DNA from: Phragmites australis
Lineage: Eukaryota > Streptophyta > Magnoliopsida > Poales > Poaceae
Assembly: GCF_958298935.1 (NCBI RefSeq)
Contig: NC_084938.1
Coordinates: forward strand, 131,501-195,500
Direction: 5' to 3'
DNA length: 64,000 bases
In this document: positions 60,801 to 64,000 of the stretch, piece after piece
How positions within the stretch are numbered: position 1 is the first letter of the stretch
Layout: the number at the start of each line of letters is the position of its first letter
Translations under genes and position numbers: made by a program
The notes under the pieces: generated by a model
What the model was told of the DNA's origin: nothing
What the model saw: the letters and a program-made list of their open reading frames with translations, nothing else
Database searches by the model: none

Positions 60801-61454
60801 TTAGTTTGGAGTTGGTGCTGTTGGCGGCCTGGAGGCGGTGGACTTGCGGTAGTATGCCATTCCCCTGATGCCGTCGGGGTCCATGGCGAAGCCCAGCAGG
60901 CGGTAGAAGCCGACGACGCGCTGCTCGGCGTAGAGCACGATGTTGGAGACGCCGTCGCGGCGCAGGTCGTCGACGAGGCGCTCCATGACGGCGCGGCCCA
61001 GGCCGAGGCCCTGGCACGACGGCTCCACCACCACGTCCCACACCACCGCGTTGAACACGCCGTCCCCCGCCGATCGCGCGAACGCCACGGGCCGCTCCTC
61101 CTCCCCCGCAGCCGAGAGCCAGACCACCCGGCTGTGCTCCAGCGCGCGGCGCAGACGCTCCTCCTGCCGGCGCGGGAACCCCACGCGCGCGAACACCTCG
61201 TTCAGCGCCGGCACGTCCAGGCCATCCGTCGTGCGCCGCACTGCGAACCCCCGGGACGCAAGCTCCGCGTCCGACACCGTCAGGCTCACGCCGGCGGCAA
61301 AGGCGTCACTGGGGGATGGTAATGCAGGGTGGTTCTTGAAGCTGGGCAGCTGCTTCTTCAAGATGAAGTTGAAGGTGGTGGGAGTCCTGGGATGGCGGGG
61401 GCGCAGCAAACCCAAACCGCGGGGGCGGGGCTGCATCTGCATCTGAGCTCGCAT
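60801..61454 (-). CDS. GNAT-family N-acetyltransferase, plastid type (SNAT/GNAT-like), 217 aa
   Basis: An intronless frame. The N-terminal ~50 residues are basic, Ser/Pro/Thr-rich and lack acidic residues, suggesting a chloroplast transit peptide. The GNAT fold follows, with VVWDVVVEPSCQGLGLGRAV at about 138-157 carrying the acetyl-CoA loop (Q/R-x-x-G-x-G/A, here QGLGLG). NIVLYAEQRVVGFYRLLGFA and DPDGIRGMAYYRK come near the end. That ending is typical of plant plastid GNATs, which include enzymes described as serotonin N-acetyltransferases (SNAT2/GNAT1 group) and as dual lysine/N-terminal protein acetylases. The exact paralogue and substrate are inference. The sequence appears intact. Confidence 0.85.
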   Translation of the reverse strand: MRAQMQMQPRPRGLGLLRPRHPRTPTTFNFILKKQLPSFKNHPALPSPSDAFAAGVSLTVSDAELASRGFAVRRTTDGLDVPALNEVFARVGFPRRQEERLRRALEHSRVVWLSAAGEEERPVAFARSAGDGVFNAVVWDVVVEPSCQGLGLGRAVMERLVDDLRRDGVSNIVLYAEQRVVGFYRLLGFAMDPDGIRGMAYYRKSTASRPPTAPTPN

Positions 61455-61861
61455 GGCGATTCAGATTGGCGGGTCTCGGACAGGACAGGAGGTAGCTAGC
61501 AGAGGGCTCTCCTTGATGAGAGAGCAATACAATACAAGCACAAGCAGCATGCCTCTCTCTCTCTTTGGGTGGCCTCGGATCACTTGCTTATCCACTAAAA
61601 AGCAAGCGGCTCTGCATTGCTCCTATAGAGGCCCTCTCTAGTTCTCGTGTATTCCATTTTTTCTTGCTTGTGTTGTGTTGTGTTAAAACATGCTCCACCT
61701 CACAATTTCTTGGCGCAGGTATTGTACCACGTTGAAGCGGTACTAACACATATACAGCGGCAGCGGCACGTTGCTATTATTTTTTTTCCTTATACATAAG
61801 TGACTTGGCAGTACTCGAGTAGACTCTTATGGAAATCTTCTCTGCTGAGTAGAGTTAGAGA
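61455..61861. other. GNAT upstream region
   Basis: Upstream of the minus-strand GNAT gene. A CT-rich tract lies at 61551-61564; there is no gene. Confidence 0.4.
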
Positions 61862-62532
61862 GTTATTGTCGAATATCTAATTATAAGCTATATATGCATA
61901 AGGAATATATCACATACATATAGGGTATACTATATCTATCTCTAACAACTCTGGATATCACGAAACCGAATATGCGGTACTTGATGCACCCGAAAATATA
62001 GAAGATATATACTAGAAAGGTCTCAATTGGTTACCCAACTTGAGAACGACTAGTATCTAGGCCGGACTTATCTGCTTTGCCTTGGCAGGCAGGATAAAAG
62101 ACTCCATATTGATTACAACTAAATAGGAGACAGTACATTGACCCTATATAAGGCGGGGATCTAGACCCCTAGGGAAAAAAAGGAACTCTAGGAGAAGCTA
62201 AAGTACAACTCAATCGCAACTCAATTCAACACAACACGTTCGTAACTCAACGCAAGCACCAAGACCATAGGAGATACTCTGCGACTTTTATCCCTAATTT
62301 AGTTTAGGTCCAATCTACTCCCTATAATAGGTCTAGACACATTGCTTTTACTCGATCGAGATCATCAATATACAGGAGCCTCATCCGCACAGGACATAGG
62401 GTATTACTCCAATCGAAGATCCGAACCTGTATATATCGTGTGTCTTGTGTCTTTTCCTACTTTACTCCTAATTGTGAAGGTACTCTTGTTTGATTACGAA
62501 TATATTGTCAGGCATGAATCTTCGACAGTAAT
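61862..62532 (+). mobile_element. Solo LTR, 661 bp, imperfect TSD GTTAT/GTAAT
   Basis: The element spans 61867-62527, beginning TGTCGAATATC and ending GAATCTTCGACA (TGTCGAA/TTCGACA inverted termini). The 5-bp flanks are GTTAT and GTAAT (4 of 5 equal). A TATA box CCCTATATAAGGCGGGG near 62145 fits an LTR promoter. There is no internal region. The family is unknown and is not the hairpin-repeat family. Confidence 0.78.
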
Positions 62533-62669
62533 TTCAGAAGTGAGGGGCCGGGATGGGCAGGTTGCTCTGTGTGTTGCAGGGCCCACATGTCGGCACCAAT
62601 TATCCTATGAGAGAGGTGGGGTGGTGATGGACGACCACCACCGACTGTGCTTTTTAAAGTAGTGGAGAA

Positions 62670-63320
62670 TATCTAAGGTAAATCTCAAGCTTAGCATATG
62701 GTTGTTGAGTAGGCTGGATCTAAGCACTAGTGAGCTCGTACTATCCGAGACCAATCGTATCATCGTTCATGAGAAGGATGTGGGCATTGTATTTGATATT
62801 CCACCTTGAGACATAGATATTCTTGCCACTGCTATCACCTCTAACGCAGTAGATTTTTTGTGTCACGGCCTTGGTCTCACTGGTAAGGACTCAAGAAGTT
62901 TCAAGGGTCTAGAGTTTGTTATGGAATAGCACCTTGATAAAAAAATCAACTAGGCATGAAGTGGATAGGTTCAAGATATCCTTCCTTATCTTTGTGATCG
63001 TCCATCTCGTAACTTCCTCCACAAAGTATGACCATGGCAACATAGACTATTGTGGGGCTCTTAAGAATCCAGACATGATAAAGAAGTACAATTAGTGTCG
63101 ATATGTTTATGGCCATGGTTGGATGCAGCTCATAAGGTCTGTGATGACTTGAGCAGGAAGAATAACATTGCATTTGAGCTAACATGCCATGATTCTCCTT
63201 GTTCTATTCAGTCACATGGTCAGGCACTATGTACCTAGCTTTCTTTGTCCATCACTTATGTATCATGCTTTTAGGTACCTCTTTCACACCTGTGTTGATC
63301 ATGACTTTAAAAAATTAACA
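62670..63320 (+). pseudogene. Plant-mobile-domain / Ulp1-associated type protein relic
   Basis: Near 62690-62815 the plus strand reads LSIWLLSRLDLSTSELVLSE, TNRIIVHEKDVGIVFDIPP, the opening pattern of plant proteins with W(L/V)...D..(T/S)..L...... ..DV....(I/L)P. After stops and a frame change, pieces such as NIDYCGALKNPDMIKKYN near 63030-63090 match the middle of the same type of protein. These proteins are usually carried by transposons in grasses. Multiple stops make this a dead fragment. The match is to a general pattern, so confidence is modest. Confidence 0.45.
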
Positions 63321-64000
63321 TAACAATTACAAAAGCTTAATTAAACGGTACATGAAACAGATATAATCACCAGCGACGTAATAGTTGTATATTAGACACT
63401 TACTCTAAGTGAATGGCAATAAGGTAACCCAAAGTGCTAAAATTTACCACACTCACATATATATGAGCCAAAGACTACATCCAATTTTACCATATACCTT
63501 TGCACCAACGTTGAACACAATCAAGTTCATAGTGCTATGTTATGTGTTCTTCCCCATCTCTTACCACCTTGGTAACATAAAACTCTGATGCATTCTTCAC
63601 TTGACAAAACATTTCATATACCTTCATTGTGTATATCTTACTAGCATGAATCACCAACGGACTACCAGATTTTAAGTTCCTAGAATTCTATATAAAAAAA
63701 AAATTACTTCATTTAAAACAATATAGCCAACAAACAAAAACTCTTTGCAAAATGCAAAGCTGAAAAGACACCGAAAATAAGCATACCAATTTAGTTCTCT
63801 TCTCCTCTTACAAGTACGTTGCAACTTTGCATATTGTTGAATGAAATTATGAATAGTGGAACTTGGTGGGTGGTACATGCCCTTTCAGCACTACGATGGG
63901 TACTGGTTTGCTTAGCACAAAATACACCTTTGAAGAACAACTTCACCGATTCACCCACATATCTCTATCACGATAAAATTGATTTAAAAAAGGATTCTTC
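63321..64000. other. Unassigned AT-rich DNA at window end
   Basis: Only short frames. No transposon ends or gene features could be supported. Confidence 0.35.

Noticed and set aside
1..64000. tRNA, rRNA or microRNA genes
   Set aside because: No cloverleaf with A and B boxes, rRNA sequence or convincing pre-miRNA outside repeat palindromes was found by eye. A structured search could still find some.

Overview
This window is plant nuclear DNA, almost certainly from a grass (Poaceae). The genes have spliceosomal GT-AG introns, the coding exons are very GC-rich and start-proximal, and the protein sequences read like panicoid or other grass proteins. The space between genes is filled with nested LTR retrotransposons, MITEs and other transposons typical of grasses. 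I identified genes by translating and joining exons by eye; no database search was possible. Layout: (1) 1-9.9 kb is a gene island holding the 3' part of an ODR4-like gene (+), an intronless MOT1-type molybdate transporter (+), and a complete 13-exon SEND1/GEN-like XPG-family nuclease (-) that converges on the transporter. (2) 10.0-21.4 kb is a mosaic of gene fragments: a 171-bp Mutator-type MITE, a duplicated exon-like piece, an unidentified exon split by a 3.96-kb solo LTR with a perfect 5-bp target-site duplication (TSD), a rearranged duplication, and a Ulp1/C48-like protease relic. It ends in a sequence with the hallmarks of a Helitron 3' terminus. (3) 22.3-42 kb is a retrotransposon nest. 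It contains three solo LTRs of one hairpin-rich family, each with its own 5-bp TSD. One of these sits inside a ~4.2-kb solo LTR, and that nest splits a decayed copia pol. A 976-bp GC-rich non-autonomous hAT element with an 8-bp TSD, a CACTA-type end and a second copia relic follow. (4) 43.5-46.5 kb holds a small putative membrane-protein gene and sparse DNA. (5) 46.5-51.3 kb is a minus-strand copia element with ~137-bp LTRs, PBS and polypurine tract. Its 3' LTR carries a 1.27-kb giant palindrome and its body a 1.5-kb CACTA-like element. (6) 52-61.5 kb is a second gene island: a GT90/Rumi-like glycosyltransferase (+), a VAMP71-type R-SNARE (+), a CASP-type Casparian strip membrane protein (+) and a plastid-type GNAT acetyltransferase (-). 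(7) 61.5-64 kb holds a 661-bp solo LTR and a decayed plant-mobile-domain-like reading frame. The host genes are unrelated in function and do not form a pathway. They cover ER proteostasis, molybdate uptake, DNA junction/flap cleavage, O-glycosylation, vacuolar membrane fusion, root barrier scaffolding and acetyl transfer. The best material for a second look is the repeat architecture: the solo-LTR nest, the chimeric Helitron candidate, the giant palindrome, and a row of SUMO-interaction-like motifs in the nuclease tail.
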